Translations under genes and position numbers: made by a program
Shown here: piece by piece, positions 23,382-31,941 of the stretch
How the letters are laid out: each line of letters opens with the position of its first letter
Numbering within the stretch: the first letter of the stretch is position 1
Notes under the pieces: generated by a model
Seen by the model: only the letters and a program-made list of their open reading frames with translations
Told to the model about the DNA's origin: nothing
Databases searched by the model: none
Source of the DNA: a virus
DNA: 33,017 bases
Virus record (IMG/VR): IMGVR_UViG_3300032282_000378
Location: 1-33,017 of that record
Strand: one strand, 5' to 3'

Positions 23382-25172
23382 ATGGCTATCCCAGGCATTC
23401 ACGAGATTCAAACGCTTGCTACTAAATATAGCAAGGCACAGCTACAAAAGATGGCTCAGATGGGCTTGATTGATTCTACTAAAGCTGTGATGGCTGGGAT
23501 GATGATTGACCGTATCTCCAAGCAAAATATGGCGCCACCAGCTACGACTGTTGCTGAGGATGCTCTTGCGCCGCCGGCACCACAGGGACCACCACAAGGT
23601 CAGCCACAAGGTGCGCCACAGGGTCAGCCGCAAATGGGCCCAAGCGGAGCGCCGCCAGAACAAAGTGCTGGAGTTGCTGGCTTACCTTCTAATATTCCTG
23701 AAATGGCTGGTGGGGGTATTGTCGCGTTTGCCGATGGCGGAGATGTGCCAGGTTATGCGGATGGAAAATTAATAGATATGCGCACCGATCCAGCAAGAAA
23801 GATTTCCGCTAAAACTCAAAATTTAAGGGATGAAGAAAGATACCAAATTCTTGCCGAAGAATTGCGAGATGAGCAGGCAAAAGAAGCAAGTGCGTCAGGT
23901 GTTGAAAAAATAAGTCATAAAAAAAATATTGAGGCGCTTCAAAGGGAAATGCGCACGATTAAACTTGCGCCGTCTGCCTCAAATCTTCCGGTTTCCAGCG
24001 CTGCCGCATCTACATTGCCGGCAAACCCAATTGCACCTGTTCCTGCAAAGCCAAATGCGCCCGCATCACAAGATACTGGGGATTATTTTAAAGACCCATT
24101 TGGAGCCCCTGATTACACAACAGAAGGTTTTAATCTTAAGCAGCGAATAGAGCCCGGTAAACCATATGAGCCAACTATCCAAGGGCAGGTCTTTGGGTAC
24201 GAACGCGGAATATTGCCTCCTATTGTTGAACCTAAAACTGCGCCTTCCGTTTCTGCCGGCCCAGAAACATTCCAGCCAAGAACGGACGTAGCGCCTCCAG
24301 CCGAACCAGTTATGCCTCGTGAGCGCGGAGAACGCGGTGCTCCAGAAGATTTAACTCGTATTGAAGCAGAGCAAATTGCAGTGCCAGAGGCAACCAGCCT
24401 TGGTGCTGAACGTGCGCGGCGCGAAGAGGCTTACAAGGAAGCTGGCGTAGATACAAACATGTATAAAGAGCTGATGGCAGAAGTTGCATCGCGCAAAGAA
24501 GGCGGAGCAAAGAAGCGAGAGCAGGCTTTGGGTATGGCTCTTATGATGACTGGCCTTGGTCTTGCTGGCGCACGAAGAGGCCAAGAGTTCCAAGCACTTT
24601 CTGGCGCTGGCCGTCAGGCATTAGCCCAGTTCCAAGGGGCGATGGACAACATTGTTGCCAACGAAGACAAGTTGGATAACATGGTCCGAGAACTTAAGAT
24701 GGCCGAGAATAATTACAAGAGGACTGGCGCCGAGAGTGATCTGGCCAGAGTGCGTGCGCGTGAAGATAAGATTGAGGCCATCAATGTTAAAAATACTGAA
24801 CTTAGAAATGCAGCTAACTTAGAAAGTCAAAAGCTTGCTGTTACAAAATACGGGTACGGTAAGCCCACCGCTGTAGTTGAAGCGGTGAATGAAATATTAA
24901 AAGATATGCCGCCAGGTACGCCGTTTATTAAAGGACTTGAGGCATATAATTTAAGCCAAAATATAAACAAGCCGCAGAATAAATTGTCATATGAAGAGGC
25001 CGCTAAGATTGTTAGCGCAGATGTGACTATTCCAGCAAAAGATAAGCCGGCAGCAATTGAGGCTATGTTGCGGCATGCGCAATCTTTGCAGGGTGGCGCC
25101 AGCGGAGGCGGTGGTTCGTTAATTCCAGGTAAAGATGGTTCGTTCAATTATGTTCCAGGCGGTACTAAGTAG
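23382..25172 (+). CDS. Internal virion protein with Pro/Gln-rich linker and helical C-terminus
   Basis: A 596-residue protein. Helical start (GIHEIQTLATKYSKAQLQKM), then a Pro/Gln/Gly linker at about residues 60-105 (PQGPPQGQPQGAPQGQPQMG). Next is GGGIVAFADGGDVPGYADGK near 110-130, with the AFADGG element also present in the 840-residue protein. A second Pro-rich region precedes a long charged helical part (about 310-500). Inside it are MGLLMMTGLGLAGAR-like hydrophobic residues (ALMMTGLGLAGARRGQEFQA), a possible membrane-active helix. The end is Gly-rich (GGASGGGGSLIPG). Confidence 0.68.
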   Translation: MAIPGIHEIQTLATKYSKAQLQKMAQMGLIDSTKAVMAGMMIDRISKQNMAPPATTVAEDALAPPAPQGPPQGQPQGAPQGQPQMGPSGAPPEQSAGVAGLPSNIPEMAGGGIVAFADGGDVPGYADGKLIDMRTDPARKISAKTQNLRDEERYQILAEELRDEQAKEASASGVEKISHKKNIEALQREMRTIKLAPSASNLPVSSAAASTLPANPIAPVPAKPNAPASQDTGDYFKDPFGAPDYTTEGFNLKQRIEPGKPYEPTIQGQVFGYERGILPPIVEPKTAPSVSAGPETFQPRTDVAPPAEPVMPRERGERGAPEDLTRIEAEQIAVPEATSLGAERARREEAYKEAGVDTNMYKELMAEVASRKEGGAKKREQALGMALMMTGLGLAGARRGQEFQALSGAGRQALAQFQGAMDNIVANEDKLDNMVRELKMAENNYKRTGAESDLARVRAREDKIEAINVKNTELRNAANLESQKLAVTKYGYGKPTAVVEAVNEILKDMPPGTPFIKGLEAYNLSQNINKPQNKLSYEEAAKIVSADVTIPAKDKPAAIEAMLRHAQSLQGGASGGGGSLIPGKDGSFNYVPGGTK

Positions 25173-25180
25173 GAATAAAT

Positions 25181-28100
25181 ATGCCAAGTGTTAATGTTGC
25201 CGGAGTTGGTGTTGTAAATTTCCCTGACACCATGTCTCAGGGGGACATTATCAATGCGATTGAAAGAGACATTCTTCCGTCTATTAAAAAGCCTGAGCCG
25301 CCATCTAAAGAACGCACATTTGGCGAAGCATTTCAAGACATTGGCGCTGGCGTTGTTTCCGGTGTTGGTGCAATAACTCAGTTGCCAGGACAGTTGTATG
25401 GCCTAGCGACAGGGGACTTTGAGAAATCGGGTTTGCTTGGTGCTGGCCAGGATATTCAAAAGTATGCGCAAACACTCAAATCTCCTGGCTTGCTGGCTAT
25501 GGAGCAAGAGCGCGCACAAAAGATTCAACAGGCCGAAAAAGAAGGGCAGCTTGCAGCATTTAAGACTGCGTTTTCAGAAACCATATCTAATCCTGCGTTG
25601 CTTACCAATTTCTTGGCAGAGCAAGCCCCCAATCTTATTCCTGCTCTTGGCGCGGCAAGAATAGCTAGTGCTGCTGCTGGCGCGCGTGCCGGCATATCTG
25701 CTGCGGTGCGTACTGGCGCAGTTCAACAGGGCGCCGATATTGGTGCGCAAGCCTATGAAGAAGTTTATAACGAGCTTCGCAAGGCTGGCATCCCAGAGGA
25801 AGAGGCATCTGGCCGCGCACTAGGGTATGCCCGCGCTACTGGTGCAAGTGCTGCGGTTATTAGTCTGCTTGCACAAAGATTGCCGGGCGCAAAAGCTTTA
25901 GAAGAAACACTGGCTGGCGTGCAGGGTCCTGGTGGCAGGGCATTCGGCGCTTTGCGTGGCGCACTAGGTGAGACTGCCAGTGAGATTACAGAAGAAACAG
26001 GCGGGAAACTTGCGCAGAATCTTGCGCTTCAACAAATTAATCCTGAGTATGCACTAACAACTGGTCTTGGCCAGACTGCTGGTATGGCTGCTATTGGCGG
26101 TGTTGGTATGGGCGGTATCAGTGGCGCGTTACAGCGTCCTGCCACGCCAGGAGAAATTCCTCCCACCACCCCACCATCAGCATTTGCCGCTACCGGCGAA
26201 GAGCCAGAAGGACCAACTCCTATTCCTGGTGTGCCCGCGTTAGAAGCGCCAGAAGTCAGACCTCCAACCACTTTTGCGCCACCCACTTTACCGCCAGTTA
26301 TTGAGCCGCCTCCTGTTGAGCTTCCTCCAGTTGCAGCGCGTCCTGAAATGCCAGCATATACGCCGCCGCCAAAAGCAGTAGCTGATATGAAAAATTATTT
26401 TGTTGGCAAACCAGAAGATTTTGGGTTGTCTTTTGCTGCCATTCAGAACCGCGATAGATCTAAACCAGCATCCATTCAGCAGATGACTAGTATTGCGGCA
26501 GAGCCTGATTACAACCGTATCAGCGTATCCAGAGACTTTGGATCTGGCGCGCCAGTAGTTATATCAGATGTGGAATTAAATCCTGCGCAGATGGGTAAGG
26601 TTGATGTGGTATCCGCCTCTGATGGCACCAAGATACCAGTCCAGTATGCTGTCTTAGAAGCGGGCCAAATTACGCCATCTAATCTGGCCGATGGATCTGC
26701 TGTGCCGCAGTATGCCGATCCCGCATTTGCTGGCATCCGCCCTGTTGCTGGCAATGGCCGCGTAGCTGGATTGCAGAAAGCTTACGGGCAAGATACGGCG
26801 GGCGATTATGTTCAAAGTCTTATCAATGATCCTGCACACGGAATCTCGCCAGATGTAATTTCTGGCATGAAGAACCCTGTGCTTGTCAGAGTTATGCCAA
26901 AGTCTTCGCTTACCCCTGACATTGCAGATAAAGGTAATGTTGGCGGGCAATTGGGCATGTCGCCGACTGAGCAGGCAAAGATTGATATGGGCCGCTTTGA
27001 TCTAGCGGGCGTAGAGTTTCTTGCCGATGGCTCGCCTACACGCAAAACATTGCAGCAGTTTATTGCTGCTATGCCTAAAGAAGAACAAGCAGCCTTGCTA
27101 AATAAACAGGGTACGCCTAATCCTATGGCCAAGATCCGTCTGGCCAATGCGTTATTTGCGCGGGCGTATGCGAATGATGCGTTGATTGATCTGTATGCAG
27201 AAGCTACTGACGCAGAGGCGCAACAAATATTGCGCGGCATGGCTATTGCGGCGGCGCCTATGTCTGAATTGGAAGGCGCTGGTGACTATGACATTCGCAA
27301 GTATGTGGCCAAGGCAGCAGAGTTAGCGGTAAACGCACGCCGGCAAGGGACCGATCTGGCAACGTATGCGCAGCAGGGCGATCTTGAGATGGATCCGCTT
27401 ACTCAGCAAATTGTGCAAATGTTTGCTGCCAATAAGAACGCGCCGCGTCGCATTGGTGATGCGCTAACGGGATTGGCGCAAGAGGCCAACAAGGCAAGCA
27501 CAGAATCTAAGGGCGGCCCAGACTTGTTTGGTAACGCGCCAGTTGGCCGCTCTATACAAGATATATTTGATACGCTACGTAGTGAGCCTACAGCTAAGGC
27601 GCCAATAGTTGAGGAGGCGCCACCAACACCGCCGGCTAAGCCAGCTAAGCCTGAGCGCGTTGAGTTTGTTATTGATAAAGATCCTGCCGACATTGCCAAA
27701 GAAATTAAAGGCATGTCGCTACCTAAGCTTACGAAGTGGCTGATAGATAACGCACCTAATAGTGCGGCAAAAGCTATTGCTGAGAAGATGTACACGCGTA
27801 TTAAGGAGTTTGACCAGCGCGGCGTTCCTATGAGTATGCGTGTTATGAGCGGCGCAACTAGGTCAGCCAAGGCATTAGGAAAATCTAAAATGCAGTGGGG
27901 CGCTACAACTGGAATTAGTTTTAGGGTTTTGTTAAATGGTGCAAACGCGCAAGGAAAAGCAGATAGCAAGACAGGCACGGACTATGAAACCATCATGCAC
28001 GAACTACTGCATGTTTGCACTCAAGCGCAACTTCATATGTTGCCGCGCAATGCTCAAGAAGTTGTTGAGATGGAGAGGCTTCTTAAATTAATTAACGCGC

Positions 28101-31100
28101 AAATTAAATCCGATGTTGCGGCTAATGTTACGCATCCTTTTATTGAGAAGATGCAAAGAGTTAAATCTGCAAGTCCTAAATCATGGGATAAGTGGGGGCC
28201 GATGCGGGATATTGATGAGGTTTTGGCGTGGGGATTAACTGACCCAGAGTACCAAAGCTATATTGCAACTATCCGCGTAACACCTAAGCAAAGTGCATTT
28301 ACCAAATTTGCAGAGGTTCTGCGTAACTTGCTCGGCCTTGATCCAAAGTACCAAACCGCATTAGAGCAACTGGCCGCTATCTCTGAGGATATTCTTACTG
28401 AGGCTACTGTGGATGTGGCCGCCATTACTGAACGCTATGGCACATTTTTAGGTACAAAGCTTGGGCCACGACAAGCGCCACCAGGGGCAACGGTATTGCC
28501 TTCCGAGGGCGAAGTTGAGTCCGAGATGGAAATACCGGAGTTTATTCGTCGGGGGGCGGAGGGGGTTGCGAAGAAAGCAGCCGGCCAGCGCACTCCGCCA
28601 GAGACTGCATTCGAGGGCGTGCCAGAAGATCTGATGGCCAAGATCCGTCCGTCGTTTTACCCAGAAAAGAAAACTATCCTTGATAAGGTTGAGGCCAACA
28701 AGGATAGATTCTTTCAGCGCATGGCTCAAGGTATTGCCGATCAATACCGCACGATTAAAGACTACAGTTCTGAAGCCTACATGATGGCTCGACTATCTAA
28801 AACTATTGATGGCGCGTTAGAAGGTCTGATGTTCAATGGCCAAGTTAAGCTAACCGACGGGGCGCTGGATATTAAGTCTGGAACCAAAGGGTTGATCCAA
28901 GCGCTTGAGCCTGTAGGTACAGAGGTTGACCGTTATCAAATTTGGGTAGCATTGAGCCGTGATGCGGATCTTGTTCGCAGCGGCAAAATATCTTCATTCA
29001 ACAAAGAGCTTGTCCAGCGCCGCAATGAATTAGCCAAGGGCACTCTCAATGGTAAATCTCGTTTAGAGATATATGAGGGTGTGCGAAAGGACATGAACGC
29101 GCTTAACAAGTCAGTGCTGGATATCGCACTCAAGCAAGGTTTGATTGATAAGGAAGCGTATGCGCGGTTTGCTAGTGACATTAACTATATCCCGTTCTAT
29201 AAGGCTATGGAAGACGGTGATATTCAAGGAGCTGCAACTGCATCTGGCTTAGCAAATCAACACTTCTCCAAAGAATTAAAAGGCGGCGAGAAGCCATTTG
29301 GCGATCTAATGGAGAACACTCTTCGCAATTGGAGTCATATCCTTTCTGCGTCAATGAAGAATGCCGCCGCCGTTAAAACTGTTGAGGCTGCTGTAGACAT
29401 GGGCGCCGCGTTTCCTAACCTTAAGGTTGGTCTGGAGTGGCGTGATGGCAAGGTATATTCAACCAAGTCCGGCGAGATGGTTGGCGATGGATCTTTGAAA
29501 CCTGGATACACTACGTCTGGCAAAGGCATGGCCAAGGTAATGATGGATGGTAATGTGGCTTACTTTGAAGTAACAGACCCATTGTTACTGGATGCCATTA
29601 TGTCTATCGGCTATATGGGCCCTAAGTCTAAGTTCTTAGATGTGGCCAAAGACTTTAAGAATATATTGCAGCTAGGTGTTACGGTTTCGCCGGCATTTAA
29701 AGTGCGCAACTTGTTCCGCGACTCTATCTCTGCGATGGCTGTTAGCGATATGAAGTTAAACCCGTTTGCCAATATTGCTCGCGGCTGGGCGCTGTCCAAC
29801 AAGAATAACCCCGCGCATATCTCGGCGCTTGCTGGCGGCGCGATCTTTAACTTTGGCTCTGCGTATGAAGGCGATCAGTCCAAGCTGATTAAGCGCCTGC
29901 TAGAAATGGGCGTTAATGAAAGCAACATCTTAGATACGCAAGAAAAAATTAAAGCTGGCTTAGGCAAAACATGGCGTGCGTACCAAGAATTTGGCAATAA
30001 GTCGGAATCCGCTAACCGTATGGCGCTATATCAACAGATGCGCGACAAAGGGATGAGTCATCTTGAGGCATCTTTCTATGCCAGAGACTTGCTAGATTTC
30101 TCTATGCAGGGATCTTTCCCCGCATTCCGCATGGTCACGCAAGTAGTGCCGTTCTTAAATGCCCGCGTGCAGGGTCTTTATAAGCTTGGCAGGGACGGCA
30201 TTATCCCTACTTCACGGGTTATCTATAACTCTGTAACTGGCAAGCCTATAGAAGCTACAGACGCGCAGAAAGCTGCGCAGTTCTCTACCGTTACTGGCGC
30301 CGTCGTGCTGGCTTCCTTGGCCTTGTATATGGCGTTTAAGGATGATGATGAGTTTAAGAAGCGCGAACAGTGGGACCGCGATAACTTTTGGTGGTTCCGC
30401 CTGCCAGGTATGGAAGCGGCCATTCGGGTTCCTAAGCCATTTGAGATCGGCGCATTCGGCACGATGGCTGAACGCACGCTAGAACAAATCATTGACAGCG
30501 GGGCAGAGGGCAAGATATTCGAGCAGAGCTTCAAGCGCATGATGTCTGACACGTTTGCGTTGAATCCTACGCCACAGATGATTAAGCCACTGGTGGATCT
30601 GTACGCCAACAAGGACAGCTTTACGGGTGCGCCTATCGAGACTGCCGGCATGGAGCGGCTATCTAAGGCAGAACGTTACTCAGAAGCCACCAGCCCGCTC
30701 GCCAAGGCGTTATCGCAAGTTTCCAATGTCTTCTTACCAGAAGCAGCAGAAATGTCTCCTGTGCAGGCTGATTATGCCATCAAGTCTTACTTTGGCTGGC
30801 TGGGTGGCACTATCGCGGCAACGTCGCACTATGCCGTTATGCCGTTCTCTAAGGGGGCCTATCCTGACCATAACTGGGCGGAGACCGCATCCCTTGGTTT
30901 TGTGAAGTCTTTGCCCACTACGCAGTCCCAATACGTCACGGCCTTCTACGAGAACAACAAGCAGATCAGCGAAGCCTATGCGGATATGCGGCACTATGCG
31001 GAGTTAGGCCAAGCGGAAAAGGTGCAGGAGATCATTGAAAAAAAGGGCGATAAGATTGCGATGGCCAAGTTTTACGATAAGACAGCCAAAGATATGGCAA

Positions 31101-31243
31101 AAATCCGCAAGGCTATTCAAGTTATCACGCACGATGAAACCATGACTGGCGCGGAAAAGAAGGAAGAGATCGACCGGCTCAAGCTTATCATCGGGGATCT
31201 GGCAGAGCAGGCGGAGACTGCCAGAAAATCTATGCGTAAATAA
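25181..31243 (+). CDS. 2020-residue polyvalent internal/ejected protein (ParB-like, HExxH, LPD38-like)
   Basis: A giant protein and the last gene of the late operon. Residues about 40-320 are helical and Ala/Gly-rich with hydrophobic stretches. A Pro-rich linker spans about 325-400. About 485-620 looks like a DdrB/ParB-like domain (VLEAGQITPSN, GIRPVAGNGRVAGLQKAYG near 524). His940-Glu941-x-x-His944 (MHELLHVC) is a zincin motif, with Glu/Asp candidates downstream (DIDEVLAWGLTDPE). About 1490-1620 resembles large polyvalent domain 38 (VRNLFRDSISAMAVSD near 1512). A hydrophobic helix lies near 1704-1720 (VTGAVVLASLALYMAF). Such proteins are thought to enter the host with the DNA; targets are unknown. 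Confidence 0.75.
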   Translation: MPSVNVAGVGVVNFPDTMSQGDIINAIERDILPSIKKPEPPSKERTFGEAFQDIGAGVVSGVGAITQLPGQLYGLATGDFEKSGLLGAGQDIQKYAQTLKSPGLLAMEQERAQKIQQAEKEGQLAAFKTAFSETISNPALLTNFLAEQAPNLIPALGAARIASAAAGARAGISAAVRTGAVQQGADIGAQAYEEVYNELRKAGIPEEEASGRALGYARATGASAAVISLLAQRLPGAKALEETLAGVQGPGGRAFGALRGALGETASEITEETGGKLAQNLALQQINPEYALTTGLGQTAGMAAIGGVGMGGISGALQRPATPGEIPPTTPPSAFAATGEEPEGPTPIPGVPALEAPEVRPPTTFAPPTLPPVIEPPPVELPPVAARPEMPAYTPPPKAVADMKNYFVGKPEDFGLSFAAIQNRDRSKPASIQQMTSIAAEPDYNRISVSRDFGSGAPVVISDVELNPAQMGKVDVVSASDGTKIPVQYAVLEAGQITPSNLADGSAVPQYADPAFAGIRPVAGNGRVAGLQKAYGQDTAGDYVQSLINDPAHGISPDVISGMKNPVLVRVMPKSSLTPDIADKGNVGGQLGMSPTEQAKIDMGRFDLAGVEFLADGSPTRKTLQQFIAAMPKEEQAALLNKQGTPNPMAKIRLANALFARAYANDALIDLYAEATDAEAQQILRGMAIAAAPMSELEGAGDYDIRKYVAKAAELAVNARRQGTDLATYAQQGDLEMDPLTQQIVQMFAANKNAPRRIGDALTGLAQEANKASTESKGGPDLFGNAPVGRSIQDIFDTLRSEPTAKAPIVEEAPPTPPAKPAKPERVEFVIDKDPADIAKEIKGMSLPKLTKWLIDNAPNSAAKAIAEKMYTRIKEFDQRGVPMSMRVMSGATRSAKALGKSKMQWGATTGISFRVLLNGANAQGKADSKTGTDYETIMHELLHVCTQAQLHMLPRNAQEVVEMERLLKLINAQIKSDVAANVTHPFIEKMQRVKSASPKSWDKWGPMRDIDEVLAWGLTDPEYQSYIATIRVTPKQSAFTKFAEVLRNLLGLDPKYQTALEQLAAISEDILTEATVDVAAITERYGTFLGTKLGPRQAPPGATVLPSEGEVESEMEIPEFIRRGAEGVAKKAAGQRTPPETAFEGVPEDLMAKIRPSFYPEKKTILDKVEANKDRFFQRMAQGIADQYRTIKDYSSEAYMMARLSKTIDGALEGLMFNGQVKLTDGALDIKSGTKGLIQALEPVGTEVDRYQIWVALSRDADLVRSGKISSFNKELVQRRNELAKGTLNGKSRLEIYEGVRKDMNALNKSVLDIALKQGLIDKEAYARFASDINYIPFYKAMEDGDIQGAATASGLANQHFSKELKGGEKPFGDLMENTLRNWSHILSASMKNAAAVKTVEAAVDMGAAFPNLKVGLEWRDGKVYSTKSGEMVGDGSLKPGYTTSGKGMAKVMMDGNVAYFEVTDPLLLDAIMSIGYMGPKSKFLDVAKDFKNILQLGVTVSPAFKVRNLFRDSISAMAVSDMKLNPFANIARGWALSNKNNPAHISALAGGAIFNFGSAYEGDQSKLIKRLLEMGVNESNILDTQEKIKAGLGKTWRAYQEFGNKSESANRMALYQQMRDKGMSHLEASFYARDLLDFSMQGSFPAFRMVTQVVPFLNARVQGLYKLGRDGIIPTSRVIYNSVTGKPIEATDAQKAAQFSTVTGAVVLASLALYMAFKDDDEFKKREQWDRDNFWWFRLPGMEAAIRVPKPFEIGAFGTMAERTLEQIIDSGAEGKIFEQSFKRMMSDTFALNPTPQMIKPLVDLYANKDSFTGAPIETAGMERLSKAERYSEATSPLAKALSQVSNVFLPEAAEMSPVQADYAIKSYFGWLGGTIAATSHYAVMPFSKGAYPDHNWAETASLGFVKSLPTTQSQYVTAFYENNKQISEAYADMRHYAELGQAEKVQEIIEKKGDKIAMAKFYDKTAKDMAKIRKAIQVITHDETMTGAEKKEEIDRLKLIIGDLAEQAETARKSMRK

Positions 31244-31249
31244 TTTGAT

Positions 31250-31290
31250 AACTCAACTGTAGGGAAACCTACAGTTGAGTTACCTTTTCT
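31250..31290 (+). terminator. Intrinsic terminator of the late operon
   Basis: A perfect 14-bp stem, AACTCAACTGTAGG (31250-31263) with CCTACAGTTGAGTT (31268-31281), is closed by a GAAA tetraloop. TACCTTTTCT with a short T-run follows. It begins 6 nt after the polyvalent-protein stop codon, so it ends the late transcript. Confidence 0.85.
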
Positions 31291-31308
31291 ACAAACTCAC
31301 AGCAATTT

Positions 31309-31337
31309 TTGACAATAGGTTCCCCAAGGGTGATAAG
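31309..31337 (+). promoter_or_regulatory. Possible promoter for the structured RNA
   Basis: TTGACA at 31309-31314 is followed after 17 nt by GATAAG (31332-31337, four of six matches to TATAAT). Transcription would begin near 31344 and would omit the outer strand of the first long stem. The promoter and the full stem therefore cannot both belong to one short transcript. Readthrough from the late operon is the alternative. Confidence 0.3.
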
Positions 31338-31767
31338 CCCCGCCGTTGACCTACCGCAGGTCACGACTAGGGGTATCATCCTTGCCCGATAATCACAAAT
31401 TGGCTGATATTGCCAGTTTGCTATTTGCCGATTAAGTCGGCTATCCAGCATTCCCTTGGGGCAGCGATTCTTTCAACACAGAGTTTGTCTCACCACTGGC
31501 CTCTGTATCTATGACAGTCCCTCGCTGACAGGCTATCCGACTCGCACGGGGGTGTACCGCGGCCGATGTATTCTTAGATGGCAGCCCATGTAGGCCCACT
31601 TCTATCGTGATCTGTGACGGTCTCGGAAAGCAAAAAGCCCTTAAGGTTTGGCTCTCCGTGTATGGGCACGCTGTCCAGAAGGACTGAGAACCAAAGCTTA
31701 AGGGCTAAGGTTGTTTGTCGCTGCCCATACAGAGACAAGCGAATATTAGGACAAGTCCTATTTTTTT
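31319..31767 (+). ncRNA. Candidate large structured phage RNA (about 450 nt)
   Basis: No supportable gene lies here, but many stems do. 5' part: 31326-31335/31374-31383 (10 bp), 31338-31341/31370-31373, inner 31348-31352/31358-31362, 31397-31404/31412-31419, 31427-31431/31437-31441, and closing 31322-31325/31458-31461. Middle: 31462-31467/31522-31527 enclosing 31478-31483/31501-31506. 3' part: 31636-31645/31697-31706, extended by 31647-31651/31691-31695 and 31653-31656/31686-31689. Inside it are two hairpins, 31657-31660/31667-31670 and 31673-31676/31681-31684. Two stems contain G-T pairs valid only for a + strand RNA. The context (phage, next to a tRNA, before a U-tract) recalls GOLLD and ROOL RNAs, but I cannot identify it as either. 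Confidence 0.62.
31747..31767 (+). terminator. Intrinsic terminator at the 3' end of the structured RNA
   Basis: TAGGA (31747-31751) pairs with TCCTA (31756-31760) around CAAG, followed directly by seven T (31761-31767). The stem is short but the T-run is strong. It is placed just after the last predicted RNA stem and 10 nt before the convergent tRNA end. Confidence 0.6.
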
Positions 31768-31776
31768 GCAAGAGTT

Positions 31777-31859
31777 TGTTGGCGGCTGGAGTTGAACCAG
31801 CTACAGACGAGTGGGTTATCGTGTTTTCCCATGCCGCTCTTCCGTTGAGCTACACCAAC
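31777..31859 (-). tRNA. tRNA-like gene with aberrant anticodon arm
   Basis: Read on the minus strand, GTTGGTG (from 31859) pairs with CGCCAAC (ending 31778) in a 7-bp acceptor stem, with A31777 as discriminator. The D-arm is GCTC-AACGGAA-GAGC, and the T-arm is GCTGG-TTCAACT-CCAGC. The acceptor contains a T-G pair valid only on this strand. Between the D- and T-arms are 34 nt instead of the 23 typical of class I. Only TGGG/CCCA can pair there, leaving a 12-nt loop (AAAACACGATAA) and no 7-nt loop with U33. No anticodon can be assigned. No CCA is encoded. It is the only supported gene on the minus strand. Confidence 0.7.
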
Positions 31860-31864
31860 ACGAC

Positions 31865-31914
31865 TGAGGACTGCCTTGCAAGTAGGCACTAGTATCGGCG
31901 TACCACAATCCTCA
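31865..31914 (-). other. Stem just upstream of the tRNA-like gene
   Basis: On the minus strand TGAGGATTG (31914-31906) can pair with CAGTCCTCA (31873-31865), 9 bp with one T-G pair that is valid only on that strand. A smaller TGCCT/AGGCA hairpin competes with its inner base pairs. It lies 6 nt before the tRNA 5' end and may be part of the tRNA precursor. Confidence 0.4.
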
Positions 31915-31941
31915 TGCGTCTTGGTGCAAGGATTAATTTTA

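Noticed and set aside
27403-27978. Minus-strand 191-residue frame inside the 2020-residue gene
   Set aside because: It lies within a continuous + strand gene with domain matches, and its own product is an Ala/Ser/Leu-rich antisense translation without recognisable motifs.
31269-31771. Minus-strand reading frames at 31269-31451 and 31574-31771
   Set aside because: They lie over the strongly paired RNA region, lack ribosome-binding sites and resemble no protein I know. Long open stretches there are explained by RNA structure.
31777-31859. tmRNA instead of tRNA
   Set aside because: The T-arm resembles tmRNA, but a complete D-arm stem is present, the molecule is only 83 nt, and there is no tag reading frame.
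31777-31860. Integration (att) site at the tRNA
   Set aside because: No integrase or excisionase is visible and no second copy of the tRNA end was found in the window, so there is no support for integration.
31614-31892. 92-residue + strand reading frame with LLAAGVEPATDEW and ALPLSYTN
   Set aside because: These peptides are the typical translation of the antisense strand of a tRNA gene. The frame spans the structured RNA, its terminator and the tRNA, and has no ribosome-binding site.
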